Shown here: piece after piece, positions 24,801 to 35,700 of the stretch
Position numbering within the stretch: position 1 is the stretch's first letter
Layout: the number at the start of each line of letters is the position of its first letter
Translations under genes and position numbers: made by a program
DNA from: Mya arenaria
Lineage: Eukaryota; Mollusca; Bivalvia; Myida; Myidae
Assembly (NCBI RefSeq): GCF_026914265.1
Contig: NC_069136.1
Location: 21,234,715-21,298,714, forward strand
DNA: 64,000 nucleotides
Direction: 5' to 3'
The notes under the pieces: model-generated
What the model saw: only the letters and a program-made list of their open reading frames with translations
The model's database searches: none
What the model was told of the DNA's origin: nothing

Positions 24801-26952
24801 ACCACACTCTCGCATAACAAAGAGCCAATTTAAGTAAATTAATGTGTTATAGCATAAATGGAAAAATGTTAACTATTATAAAACAAAATGTAAAGTGGTA
24901 GCAAAACTTGTTTTTTCGATAATAATCTGTCAAACTTTTTCCCGTGTGCTAGAGGTGTAGCCAAAGGCGAAACTCTTTCGTCAACTAGGCAACTTTTTAG
25001 CTATCAAAATTAATTGTTTTAAAAAACCACCCGGCATTTCAAACCCACAAAACTGTTAGATAATCATAGACGCATGTATTTTCCTTTTGATAAATGTGTA
25101 ACAACTTTTCCACATTATTTCTTCTCTCTGATAGTTACAACCATAGTTATTTAGTTATTAGTATACTATTGTATAACCATATATCACATTTATATATTGT
25201 GCTAAGTGTACCAATAAACTTGAGAATTTGCCAACGAAAGAGATTAATACAATGTTGTAATAAATTTCAAAATCGTTGTAAAATATAGAATTTAGACTAA
25301 TACACAGCGTGACAAGGTGTTGCATCAGCTTCGTGCTAAGTAAGTGCAATAACAGCATATCGTTTGTCAGTGCAAGAATCAAGATTTGACCCGATGGTCT
25401 CAGAAGTTGTGTATGCATGGTTAAAAGTACTGATTTTATATTCGTTTCGTACTTAACATTCCATAATATACAGTGTGTGTATACCACGTGATAAATAACG
25501 TCATATATGCTACATCGGAATACAATATTCTGCTTAAAATGAAGACTTGAAACAAAGATTACTTTTGTTTTACTACACAATTTTAAATAAAACAAAGGGG
25601 CAGTCTATGCCGTTTAAGAGCCCCGCCTTCGTTTTATTACCGGAGTTTGATAAGGTGATTAGTTTCATCAACCACTTCGACAAACCTGTTTCCGAAAAAA
25701 ACGTTTTGACAGTGGTCCGTCAGACGGCCGTATTTTAGACTGCGCTATGTTTTATTTAAAACGATGAAGAAATGGAAACGTTATCTTTGTTTAAAGTCTT
25801 CATTCAAAGCAAAATGTTGCCTTCCGACGTAGCATTTAACGCAATTTATCACGTGGTATACACAAACTGGTATAGTCCTCTTGATTTTCACCGTCACTAA
25901 AATCAGATATAACGAAAGGTGGAATAAAACTCATAACCTAGCATAACTTACTATCATGGCGTACCACGTTTACTTAAGTAATTTATACTGTTTGACTGTT
26001 GTGAACTTCCAAAACTTTTAAACAAACATACACTTTATTGGAATATCTACAGAAACTAGTTTCTCTATTCTGTTAAATTGTTTAATCGTAAGGTATTCGT
26101 AATGTATTTATGTGATTCTAAATGTTTACAATATCCGTAAGCTTCGAACTGTTCGCCTTTAAAATAACCACAATGCAGTCTGAAACGCCGTGGTTGTGTG
26201 ACCACATATTTATATTTCATATATTCGTGTTGACTTGCAAACATTATCATGTGTTCGACGGATCATGAAAATACAGGTAGCTTAAGACTCCTCATACGAT
26301 ACCTAGCACAACTGGCAATTCTAATAAGATGCTAGAATTACAAAATATACGAAACAACATGACTCTCAGTCAGTAATGCAACAGAATGTTGATTTTAACG
26401 AACTTGAAGTGACACTCTTATTCTAAATCAATATATACACATGTATAACAATCATAAATTTTGAGCGATAAACCTTTAACTACTTACTAAATAATGCATT
26501 AATGAAATATTTATTACTGATAACAATATTGTAATCATGTATGTAATAGCTGGAAACGGAAAAATATTAGATAATTTGGGAGTGCTAAAAGATTTACTGT
26601 GATCTACTATTGTCTCATACGGTAGAAACACTGCTTTTTTGCACCTTTCTTTCAAATTAAACTCGGTATCCTTCATAAGACCCATTGTATTCGACATTAA
26701 TTCAACATTTTTGATATGTTAAAACAATTGTGTAAATTGTGGAAAACCTTATTCTGTAGTAAGAGTGTCTCTTTAAGTACACTGATAGATTAGCGCTTAA
26801 AAACGCACGGTTACCTTTATTCTGTCGATTAAACTTAGATCTTCGGTCACAAGATCATGAACAGCGACGTATATCCCTTCATATTTATTGTCTTTTAATG
26901 TATCACCATAACAAACCCCTAAGAAGGGAACAAGAACAAGCAACATGCGCAT
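6695..26952 (-). CDS. CLCA: Gene A: complete CLCA-like protein, 17 coding exons, 949 residues
   Basis: Calcium-activated chloride channel regulator family; these proteins are secreted or held by one C-terminal helix and modulate chloride conductance. Exons, 5' to 3': 1b 26952-26815 (or 1a 23017-22880), 2 20730-20584, 3 20382-20256, 4 19581-19464, 5 17307-17136, 6 16857-16719, 7 16359-16247, 8 15787-15661, 9 15258-15149, 10 14757-14458, 11 13468-13259, 12 12870-12645, 13 12388-12245, 14 11957-11751, 15 11220-10972, 16 10825-10613, 17 6804-6695. All junctions are GT-AG, phases agree throughout, and the joined frame has no stop. Domains by residue: signal peptide 1-18, N-terminal protease-like domain to about 280 (HEWAQ at 143-147), VWA about 305-480 (DKSGS at 311), beta-sandwich 498-690, FNIII about 725-842, membrane helix about 869-894, 50-residue tail. 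The length fits the family (about 900-950). Exons were traced by hand, so single-base boundary errors are possible. Exon 1b here has Asp where other copies have Val after the signal peptide. Confidence 0.85.
7038..10571. repeat. 30-bp minisatellite filling intron 16 of gene A
   Basis: About 118 tandem copies of a 30-bp unit with the core CAACAGGGTCATCGTTAACC on the plus strand, followed by TTGTGCCTCT. Units vary by substitution (TCATCG or TCTTTG or TATTCG; GTGCCT or GTACCT) and some are shortened to a CAACAGTACTTTG form. The unit is ten codons long and four of its six frames have no stop, which explains the many long open frames here on both strands. The array sits between the donor of exon 16 and the acceptor of exon 17, so it is intronic. 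Confidence 0.93.
10563..10825 (-). CDS. CLCA: Gene A exon 16, transmembrane segment, with read-through end
   Basis: After a TTTCACAG acceptor the exon encodes an outer stalk with APPPIIDDD, then a single hydrophobic helix (IVGLIIGVVIGTAVPVIILI onward), then the basic stop-transfer INLRRHK. A GTTTGT donor at 10612 (exon end 10613) splices in phase 1 to exon 17. If the donor is not used the frame runs on for 16 more residues (CTHFYKYFCLRTRF) to a TGA at 10563, at the very edge of the minisatellite. Both ends are possible; the spliced form is favoured because exon 17 is clearly exon-like. Confidence 0.8.
10972..11957 (-). CDS. CLCA: Gene A exons 14-15, fibronectin type III domain
   Basis: Exon 14 (11957-11751) includes TSPGKITDLRIEDV and FTIRWTATGDD, the start of an FNIII fold. 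Exon 15 (11220-10972) includes TYQFRYANDLDSLL, then FLGIRALDEVGNEGAMSNIV, the closing strands. For exon 14 a nearer-looking CCAG acceptor 17 nt upstream gives a stop in the frame; the TTATTATTCAG acceptor at 11958 keeps the frame open and gives Asp at the junction, so it was chosen. Confidence 0.82.
12245..13468 (-). CDS. CLCA: Gene A exons 11-13, beta-sandwich region
   Basis: Exon 11 (13468-13259, 70 codons) includes VVIFPSNPGLHFDFEI. Exon 12 (12870-12645) includes TAINWEYDV and ends in the ILRDNGK turn. Exon 13 (12388-12245) continues with ITAGDGTYTGQFTC. The order 'strand, then D-N-G-x-G, then GDGxYxGxF' is that of the CLCA beta-sandwich domain that precedes the FNIII domain. Phases are 0, then 1, then 1. 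Confidence 0.82.
13905..14260 (+). repeat. Dispersed repeat with GTTATGCTCCGGACAAAAAT core, three degenerate copies
   Basis: Within intron 10 of gene A, the block reading TTGCACTTCTCCTAATGAAA, then TTTGAGGTAAAC and GTTATGCTCCGGACAAAAAT, is followed by two weaker copies (14085-14160 and 14215-14250). Positional copies lie near 36080-36440 and 58035-58390. Similar sequences occur widely in marine invertebrate genomes (recollection, not searched). Confidence 0.45.
14458..16857 (-). CDS. CLCA: Gene A exons 6-10, end of N-terminal domain and VWA domain
   Basis: Exon 6 (16857-16719) carries the HNKLATNKQN motif typical of CLCA before the VWA domain. Exon 7 (16359-16247) ends with KVFVLDKSGSM, the MIDAS DxSGS metal site. 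Exon 8 (15787-15661) contains GIVWFDSSASV. Exon 9 (15258-15149) contains IPDGGTCIGCG, giving the MIDAS Thr. Exon 10 (14757-14458, 100 codons) contains IILMSDGEE, the MIDAS Asp, then ILIHTVAIS and KITGGKS. All five MIDAS residues are present, so this domain is expected to bind a divalent metal. Confidence 0.85.
17136..17307 (-). CDS. CLCA: Gene A exon 5, cysteine-rich segment
   Basis: The exon encodes CSENVQGRVGFGTN, then CRFCPDLTQSVAGASIMDN and ends FVDQ before a GTATGT donor. The cysteines and the ASIM motif match the CLCA segment that follows the protease motif. The first 75 or so bases of this exon, together with its acceptor, have been amplified many times in the intron upstream (17385-19345). 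This copy is the only one that continues into the HPGCRFCPD stretch and a proper donor, so it is taken as the functional exon. Confidence 0.82.
17385..19345 (-). repeat. Tandem array of exon 5 fragments with splice acceptors, gene A intron 4
   Basis: About 21 copies of an 88-bp unit. On the minus strand each unit reads TACTAACTAG, TTTCCATTTCAG, then CTGCAGTGAGAACGTCCAAG and on through a piece encoding GFCT and WCDTN, followed by TAG. It is therefore the exon 5 acceptor and the first 75 bp of exon 5, repeated. Units differ mainly at the CKSCPW or SKASPW positions. Only the unit at the low-coordinate end (17136-17307) continues into full exon 5. Confidence 0.9.
19464..19581 (-). CDS. CLCA: Gene A exon 4, degenerate metalloprotease motif
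   Basis: This 118-nt exon follows a TTTTCACAG acceptor and encodes ENVIVHEWAQLRWGVFPEYG. CLCA proteins normally carry HEWAHLRWGVFDEY here, a zinc-binding HExxH motif used for self-cleavage. The first His and the catalytic Glu remain, but the second His is Gln and the downstream Asp is Pro. Zinc binding is therefore expected to be impaired; that is inference from the motif. Exon ends in phase 2 and joins exon 5 through a split Arg codon. Confidence 0.82.
20256..20730 (-). CDS. CLCA: Gene A exons 2 and 3, CLCA N-terminal domain
   Basis: Exon 2 (20730-20584, 49 codons) begins DIFTAASRLLFRATEQRVYF and includes IVVPRSW, matching the conserved CLCA stretch where an amphipathic helix is followed by the strand that ends in PxxW. 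Exon 3 (20382-20256, 127 nt) contains TPRTFGNDICGKGG and PLSFVKN, corresponding to the family segment just before the protease motif. The acceptors are TTTTCTAG and CATTGCAG. The intron between them is short (201 bp) in A, but longer in B and C, where an ATC microsatellite lies in it. Confidence 0.82.
22102..22492 (+). mobile_element. TTAA-flanked MITE
   Basis: Ends are TTACTTAAAG and CTTTAAGTAA. Inner terminal repeats read AGATGCACTATTACTC and, reversed, AGTGACACTTTTATTC. The paralogous exon 1b segment lacks it and reads TTACTTAAGTAATTT at about 3799, so the element inserted at TTAA and duplicated it, as piggyBac-type elements do. It is about 390 bp with no coding capacity, hence non-autonomous. 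It lies in the intron downstream of exon 1a. Confidence 0.75.
22880..23017 (-). CDS. CLCA: Gene A alternative first exon 1a
   Basis: This 46-codon exon starts MRVLFALAFF and ends in phase 0 at a GTAATC donor. It lies 2.1 kb upstream of exon 2 and joins to it in frame, just as exon 1b at 26815-26952 would. The two encode related but different signal peptides and N-termini. Because this exon is the nearer one, either it is a separate start site, or 1b transcripts skip it; splicing 1b to 1a is impossible in a simple way because 1a has no acceptor in the coding frame at its start that I can see. Confidence 0.7.
25471..25870. repeat. Foldback element, arm partly deleted
   Basis: Second-unit copy of the element at 3215-3700. 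About 85 bp of the right arm near the centre is missing, joining GGCCGTATT directly to TTAGACTGCG. Confidence 0.72.
26402..26778 (-). mobile_element. Reverse MITE beside exon 1b, second unit
   Basis: Positional copy of the element at 4232-4608. Confidence 0.65.
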
Positions 26953-28627
26953 GATGAAGCGATATTCTGTCCAAAACGATTGTACGACACGATCACTTCT
27001 ACGTTTAGCGTTTAAATATGAGTATACTATTACTCAAATACTCTTCGCGTCTTATCTATCGTCGGATCAGTTCTACATTGAGCGTTAAAATATGGGTATA
27101 AATTACACAAATACTTCTGGCGCCTGATCAAGAGTTCAGTTTCAGTGCGTTTATTCACAGACCAAAATATGAATGATTATGTATTACAGACTTCGAGTGT
27201 TTCAAAATATTTTAAACAGAATCCCGACTGTGATGTCCATAATGCTTGATGTTACTTGATGCAGCTAGTAAAACGGAGCACGGATACTACTTTAACTAGT
27301 CTAAGAGTGATATATTTCAACACGTATAATATGGCACCATTTTTTATTGTAAGTACTGAATAACAGTACACCGACACGGTTTTGTACCTCTTTCAATCTG
27401 TTCAGCTAAGTGTAATCAATTTGCATTCATTTGTAAATAGTTGATATTCCAAAAAGAGGCATTGGGCATGTTCAAGTTTCTTATACTGATAACTTATGCT
27501 GCATTAAATTTTCCTCATGAGAAATTTTCCAATATTGCCGCTGGGGTAGTTCTCATATGGAAATGGAGAATTTTATTTTAATAAAACACAAATGGTTAGT
27601 GTTGAAAATATCTGATATTGATGAAGCTATCATTACTGACATATAATTCTAAAGAACTGTGTTTAATACTGATATTATTCTCTAATTGATACCATATTGT
27701 AAAACTTTCGGGAAACGAACTAACATTTCGTGTGTCCTCCAAGTATTAGTGTAAATCGGAATCAAGTAGGTGTCTTAAACTCTTATCTTCAAAGAAACAG
27801 CTCTTTGAAGTACTAGTCATTTGATTTGTAAATAAAATCTGTCACAAGTCGTCATGTCGTTATTCAAGGTTTTCAGCTAATAATTTCCTTGAGATGTTAT
27901 GTTTCATGTCTTTTCAGCACATGCAAGTCCCCACCAGAGAGAACGAAAGAGCCCTAACTGTTTAACCTGCGGTATGATTATCAGAATTTCTTTCCGTGTT
28001 ACATACATTACAAACATTATTTACCCGGAAGATTTTAAAACACTTAACTTGATCTTCACTCTTATATGATTATTCAGTGTTTAATCATTCGTTTTCCTTA
28101 AATTTGGGCGCTACAAGCAGACGACATATTCATTTCCGGAATTCTTGTATTTTTGTATTGCTGCTGAATAAGATAGACAGGCATATAGACAAAACAGACA
28201 TTTATTTCTGACTAGTACAAGGAATGTGCGATTCTCTTTCTGCAACCCGCAGCCACTTCCGCTGTGTTTTCACAATATATTATCCTATTATTGACAGTGT
28301 GTTTCTAGAAACTTGGACATACGAACATAACCAACTAATTGTTTTTAATGCAGAAGAATATTGAGGAAGATCTAAGGAAGGTCGAACATGTTTGGTTTAA
28401 CTTTAATCCAAAAGTAAAAAACAGCTCATTGTGGTTGTGAAAACCATCTTTCTTCCCATTCCGTATATGCTTTTGCATTTTTTTGTCATTGTATCCTTTA
28501 ATATTGGTCCACTCCAACGTTAGATAAGGTTCATTTGTTTCAAATTCGATTTCGTGTGTCCTCGCGCTTGTATTTTGAGCGTGTACAATATCCGAAACTC
28601 AATTTTCTTGTAAGCAAACAACATGCT

Positions 28628-28633
28628 TTTATT
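28628..28633 (-). promoter_or_regulatory. Polyadenylation signal of gene B
   Basis: AATAAA at the position equivalent to 6458-6463. Confidence 0.4.
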
Positions 28634-29210
28634 TCAATCAAATATTATGGTTAAAACATGTTAACTTTTCAATATGTATGTAATGTAAACATGCGAATAT
28701 CAGAAACATGTCAATAAAACATAAACATATATTATTCTGTATTATGAGAAAGAATAAAGAAATCCGTAGTATCGAAACGTAATCAGATTCTACAGATTGT
28801 TCATAACGCTTCATATCTTACAACCAAAATGATAATACTAAAGTTTATGACAATTCAAAAGACGTTAATAAACGACCATTTGACCATGACTTCCGTATCC
28901 CTTGTAGACGTATGCTGTTTGTGTTTGATGGTTATATGCTCGATTGCCTTCAGAGAATGACGGATTGTCGCCGGTTTCTGAAAACAGTACATGTAACATA
29001 ACAAAACGAACTTTCAATTAAGCATAGCGCCACGATTCTAATCAATATATCGATGTATAACTATTCAATTTAGCATTTTTGCAGAACAAAATATTCCAAT
29101 TCAACACAATATTACTTAGTACAATTTAATTGCAAGAAAGTTGATATACACGACATTCAATTAAACGTCGGTATTCATTAGCAACAAAGTGCTTTAATAT
29201 AAATATTAAT

Positions 29211-32200
29211 CTCAAGAGGGTCTGGATTAACCTTGTGCATATCAACAGGGTCATCGTTTACCTTGTGCCTCTCAACAGGGCCTTTGGTTACCTTGTGCCT
29301 GTCAACAGTACTTTGTTATCCTTGTGTCCCTCAACCGGGTTTTCGTTAACCTTGTGATTTATAACAGTGTCTTGGTTAACCTTGTATCTCTCAACAGGGT
29401 CTTTGTTAACCTTGTGTCTCTCAACCGGGATAATATTAACCTTGTGCCTCACAATAGGGTCTTTGTTAACCTTGTGCATCTCGACAGGGCCTTTTTAAGA
29501 TCGTGCATCGCAAAAAGGGTCTTTGTTAGCATTGTGCCTCTCAACCGGGATTTCATTAACCTTTTGCCTCACAACAGGGTCTTTGTTAACAGTATACATC
29601 TCAACAGGGTCTTTGTTAACAGTGTACATCTCAACGGGGTCTTGGTTAACATTTTGCCTCACAGAGTCTTTGTAAAACTTGTGCCTCACAACAAGGTCAT
29701 CGTTAACTAAGTGCATCACAACAGGGTCTTTGTTAACATCTTAATTAACATCTCAACACGGTCTTTGTTAACATTGTGCCTCTCAACAGGATCTTTGTTA
29801 ACATTGTGCATCTCAACAAGGTCTTTGTTAACCTTGTGCCTCACAACAGGGACTTTGTTAACCTTGTGCTTCACAACAGGTTCTTTGTTAACAAAGTGCA
29901 TCACAACAGGGTCTTTGTTAACGTCTTAATTAACATCTCAACACGGTCTTTGTTAACATTGTGCCTCACAACAGGGTCATCGTTTACCTTGCACCTCTTA
30001 ACAGGATCTTTGTTAACCTTGTGCGTCTCAAAAGGGTTTAAGTCAACCTTGTGCCTCACAATAGGGTCTTTGTTAACTTTGGGTCTCTCAAGTGTACTTT
30101 GTTTACCTTGTGCCTCACAACAAGGACTTTGTTAACCTTATCCTCACAACAGGGTCTTTGTTAACCAAGTGCATCACAACCGGGTCTTTGTTAACGTCTT
30201 AATTAACATCTCAACACGGTCTTTGTTAACATCGTGCCTCACAACATGGTCATCGTTTACCTTGTACCTCTTAACAGGGTCTGTATTAACCATGTGCGTC
30301 TCAAAAGTGTTTAGTTAACCTTGTGCCTCACAATAGGGTCTGTTTTAACCTTGGGACTCTCAACAGTACTTTGTTGACCTTTTTTCTCAACAATACTTTG
30401 TTAGATTTATGCATCAACCAGGTTATCGTTTACCTTGTTCATCTTAACAGGGTTATCGTTTACCTTGTTCATCTTAACAGGGTCATGGTTAACCTTATGC
30501 CGCTCAAAACGGTCTTCGTTAACGTTGTGCATCACAACCGGGTCATCGTTTACCTTGTGCCTCACAGCAGGGTCATGGCTAACCTTGTTCATCTCAACAG
30601 GGTTATAGTTTACCTTGTTCATCTTAACAAGGTCATGGTTAACCAAATGCTGTTCAACAGGGTCTTCGTTAACCTTGTGCCTCACAACAGGGTCATCGTT
30701 TACCTTGTGCATCATAACAGGGTCATCGTTTACCTTGTGCCTCACAACAGGTTCATCGTTTACCTTGTGCCTCACAACAGGGTCATGGTTAACCTTGTTC
30801 ATCTCAACAGGGTTATCGATTACCTTGTTCATCTTTACAGGGTCTGTTTTAACCTTGTGTCTCTCAACTGGGTCTGTGTTAACCTTGAGCTTCTCATTAG
30901 TACTTTGTTAACCTTGTTCATCTCAACAGGGTTATCGTTTACCTTGTTCATCTTAACAATGTCTGTTTTAACCTTGTGCCTCTTAACTGGGTCTGTGTTA
31001 ACCTTGGGCCTGTCAACAGGGTCATCGTTAACCGTGTGCATCTCAACAGGGTCATCGTTAACCGTATGCATCTCAACAGGGTCATCGTTAACCTTGTGCC
31101 TCTTAACAGGGTCATCGTTAACCGTGTGCCTCTCAACAGGGTCATCGTTAACCGTGTGCCTCTCAACAGGGTCATCGTTAACCGTGTGTCTCTCAATAGA
31201 ACTTTGTTAACCTTGTGCATCTCAACAGAGTCATCGTTTATCTAGTACCTCTCAACAGGGTCTGTTTTAACCTTGTGCCTCTCAAAAGCACTTTGTTAAC
31301 CTTGTGTCTCTCAACAGTACTTTGTTAACCTTGTGGATCTCAACCGGGTTATCGTTTACCTTGTATGTTTTAACCTTGTGCTTTTCGACAGAGTCTTTTT
31401 TAATCCTGTGCATCTCAACAGGGTCTTCGTTAACCTTGTGCCTAACAACAGGGTCTTTGTTAACCTTGGGTATCTCAATTTTAATTTGTTAACCTTGTGC
31501 CTCTCAAGAGGGTCATATTTTACCTTGTGCCATTTTACAGGGTCTGTTTTAACCTTTGAATTCTCAACAGGGTCTTATTTAACCTTGGACCATTCAACAG
31601 GGTCTGCGTTAACCTTGTGTCCCTCAACAGGGTCTTCGTTAACCTTGAGACCCTCAAAAGGGTCTTCGTTAAACTTGTGCCTTACAACAGGGTCATGGTT
31701 TACCTTGTACCTCACAACAGGGTCAACGTTAACCTTGTGTTTATCAACAGGGTCTTCGTTAACCTTCTGCCGCTCAACAGGGTCTTCGTTAATCTGGTGA
31801 CTCTCAACAGGGTCATCGTTAACATTGTTACTCTCAACAGGGTCATCATTGACCTCGTGCCAAACAATAGGTTCTTCGTTATCATTGTGCCTTTACACAG
31901 GGTCATCGTTAACCTTGTACTTCACAACAGGGTCATCGTTAACCTTGAGTCTCTCAACAGGGTCTGCGTTAACCTTATTCCTCACAACAGGGTCATTTTT
32001 AACCTTGTGCCTCTCAACATGATCTGCGTTAAACTTGTGCCTCTCAACAGGTTCATCGTTAACCTTGTGCCTCTCGACAGGTTCTTCGTTAACCTTGTAC
32101 CTCAAAAACAGGGTCATCGTTAACCTTGTGCTTCTCAACAGGGTATTCGTTAACCTTGTACCTCTCAACAGGGTCTTCGTTAACCTTGGACCTCAAAATC

Positions 32201-32744
32201 AGGGTCATCGTTAACCTTGTGCATCTCAACAGGGTCTTCGTTAACCTTATGCCTCTCAAAGGGTCTTCGTTAACCTTGTACCTCAACAACAGAGTCATCG
32301 TTAACCTTGTGCCTATCAACAGGGTATTCGTTAACATTGTACCTCACAACGGGGTCATCGTTAACCTTGTACATCACATCAGGGTCATCGTTAACCTTGT
32401 GCCTCACAACAGGGTCTTTGTTAATCTTGTGCCTCACAACAGGGTCTTTGTTAACCCTGTGCCTCTCAACAGGGTATTCGTTAACCTTGTGCCTCACAAC
32501 ACGGTCTTTGTTAACCTTGTCCCTCTCAACAGGGTCTTTGTTAACCTTGTGCCTCTCAGCAGGGTCATCTTTAACCTTGTGTCTCTCAACAGGGTCATCG
32601 TTCACCTTGTATCTCTCAACAGGGTTTTCGTTAACATTTTGCCTCACAACAGGCTCTTTGTTAAACTTGTGCCTTCAAACGGGGCATGATTTAACCTTGT
32701 GCCTCACGACAGGGTCATTGTTTACCTTGTGCCTCTCAAAAGCG
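29211..32744. repeat. 30-bp minisatellite in intron 16 of gene B
   Basis: Same array as in gene A, almost the same length and the same order of variant units, differing by scattered substitutions. The order shows that the array was copied as part of the 22-kb unit rather than built anew. Confidence 0.93.
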
Positions 32745-35700
32745 TGTTCGTAAGCAAAAATACTTGTAAAAATGTGTGCACAAACCTTCCTTTCGTGGAT
32801 CTCGGGTGGAGTGTGGGTTATTTAGTTTATGCCTTCTTAGATTAATAACGACGCATGCTGCAATGAGGATGATAACCGGCACTGCTGTTCCGATCACAAC
32901 ACCAATAATTAAACCCACGATGGTTTTATCATCATCTATGATAGGCGGAGGAGCAATGTACGTATGATTTGTTCTTCCGTTGAAGGAAATGTTAAATCCT
33001 GTGAAAGGAAAAAAGGCGATTGTCTAAAACTATTGCGCTTTGGAAACATTTATGTCATCTGATGCCAGGTTTGGTCAGTTTCTTTAACTTCCTTACGTAC
33101 ATAAATTACGACATAATTGTACTTTATCTTACCGTCATACTTACCATTTGCTATTACTATTGACACAATATTAGACATAGCTCCCTCATTTCCAACCTCA
33201 TCCAAAGCTCTAATGCCCAAAAAGGCTGTCTCGTTAAATTCTTTTTCAGCTGTTACAGAAATATCGACAGCCTCGTCTTCGCCTGAGTCTCTAGGGTAAA
33301 GGTTATGTTGACCAATGTCCAGAGCTTGCGCATTTCCAAAATTATTTAACAAACTGTCTAAGTCGTTTGCATAGCGGAATTGATAAGTTGTTGCTGAAAT
33401 AAAAAGGTAACTAATTATCCAACTTCATTGTGATTTTAATACTCGTTTTACACTTTCTTTAATTAAAAGAAATTATGTTAAGTAGAAATGATTTAAATTA
33501 ACCTCAAATAAAGTATTCAGTGGCAACACTTATTCATGTGTTATGTCAATGAGAGCCTATAAATGCGTTCATGTTACCACTTGGAATACGAGGGGAAAAG
33601 GCCATGGTGCGTATTGTTACAGCATTATAGTATAATTGAACATGTTAATATTACCTGCTGTTGTAACTAGGGTAAATAAGGTGAGCATGCCAAATATCAT
33701 ACCATTAACAAAAATACCGTGTAGGTATTGGGTACACTAGTTTTGTCATGATCTAATGCATGTATTGCAGTTTCTGTGTCTGATTTTCAATCCTAAATGC
33801 TATGCACGATTCACACAAAATAATATTTTGTTTAACTAAGTATTTTAACAACAAAATGATCAAGATTGGTCGTTCTTAACGTGGGCGTTTTGATTATCTT
33901 ACAAAAATATACAAGCATGGTACCTTGGCCAGTGTATCTGTCGTCACCTGTTGCTGTCCAGCGTATTGTAAAATGTCGGGTGTTTCCATTCGTTTCCACA
34001 TCTTCTATTCTGAGATCAGTAATCTTTCCCGGGGAAGTAGTATCCCCTATTGTTGTTGGAGATAAATTGGCATCCTCAACAAGTGAAAACCTTTCAAACC
34101 TTTCCTCAATAACGATTTCTTCAAACGCGTCTGAATAATAAGTTTCACTGGTTGAAACATAATCATAGTACGTTTAATTTACAATTGGATAACATGAATA
34201 CAACATAATAACGGATAGCGTCGGAACTGAAAAATCTATTAAAGGAGGCCTATTCATGTTGAGATTAAAGGGCATAACTGTCCGCATAGCAATACTATTT
34301 GAACGTAAAAGACTCACACTACAATTCAACATATTACATTTTACGATTGGAACACAAAGTACAACCAAGTCAATGTGCCGTTTGTATAACTTGTTTATAA
34401 GTGAATTGAGTAATTACCTGGGTTTAACGTTGCGGCTCCGACAATGCCAGTCACAATAATGATTGAATTTGCCTTCACAGTGACGCGGGTTTCACTCCGG
34501 CCTTCTTTGGGACATGTAAACTGTCCTGTATAAGTTCCGTCGCCTGCTGTAATGTCTTTACCTAAATAAGTTAGAAGCTATATCATTTGTGGTTCAAATG
34601 AACCATTAGGACGAATAAAAGATTCTTCACAATAATAAACCACTTAAGCATGTGCTACAGGCAGTGGTCATAAGTCATTAGTCTCTTACTATTGCTATCA
34701 GATGCATTTTGTGTTTCAACGTTAAAGAATTTATTCATAGGACCTGGCGCCATTTAAGGACATTGTTGAAGTCGCATTTTGTACATTTTAAACAGGTAAA
34801 ATGCTTAGAATTGTGACCTTTTCCATTGTCCCGTAAAATTACAAAACATGATCCAGACGTGGCGACGACGTTTGCATTCAAAACAGGAGCATTCCCCTTC
34901 AATACGTCCGTATAAACCACGTCGTCGGAGAAACGGGTCGTTACGGTAACTTGATGGTTATCCTTTGATTTAGATTTCACATCGTACTCCCAATTTATAG
35001 CTGTATCAGGCTTGGTTTTAACAACAACAAAATATGTCCCTTTCTGAAAATATATGGTAAAGACACATAACGACGGCTCTTGGGATGAATTAACAATATT
35101 ATTTCGTTGAAACTATGTGTAACTTTAATGCAGACTTTCGCCTCGTCCTGTTCCTTAACGTTTCGCAACGGAACTTGGTCTTAACCTTATTTCTTTTCAA
35201 AATATTGTAAACATGTACGTATCATTAGTAGCAAAACCTCTGAAGTTAAGCGAAAGCCTAGATATTAATGCCGTTACTTAAGCTATCAGAAATTCAAACA
35301 ATAAAAACAGTTGACATGCATCACATTTGGTATTGTAAATACTTATGAAATAATCCTAACGTGAAACAAGAACAACGATAATATTACTATGTATGAAAAG
35401 TAAGTCAATAAATGCATTATAGAAAGTTGAACTTACTGTTAATTTTCCAGTCAACCGTGCCATAATCGGTGTCTCACTTATATTTAAACTTTTCTCAAGT
35501 AAGCCCTCCTCTCCTCTTATTTCAAAGTCAAAGTGTAGGCCAGGGTTGCTTGGAAATATGACAACTGTTGTGTTTAAACCCATCCCACCATCGATAGTGA
35601 AATTAAAATTCAACACGCTGCTATTCCTTAACGTCCCTGATCTCATCTACAAGACACAATGATTTTAAACCTAAAACAAACCATTGCAGCACGAGTCCGT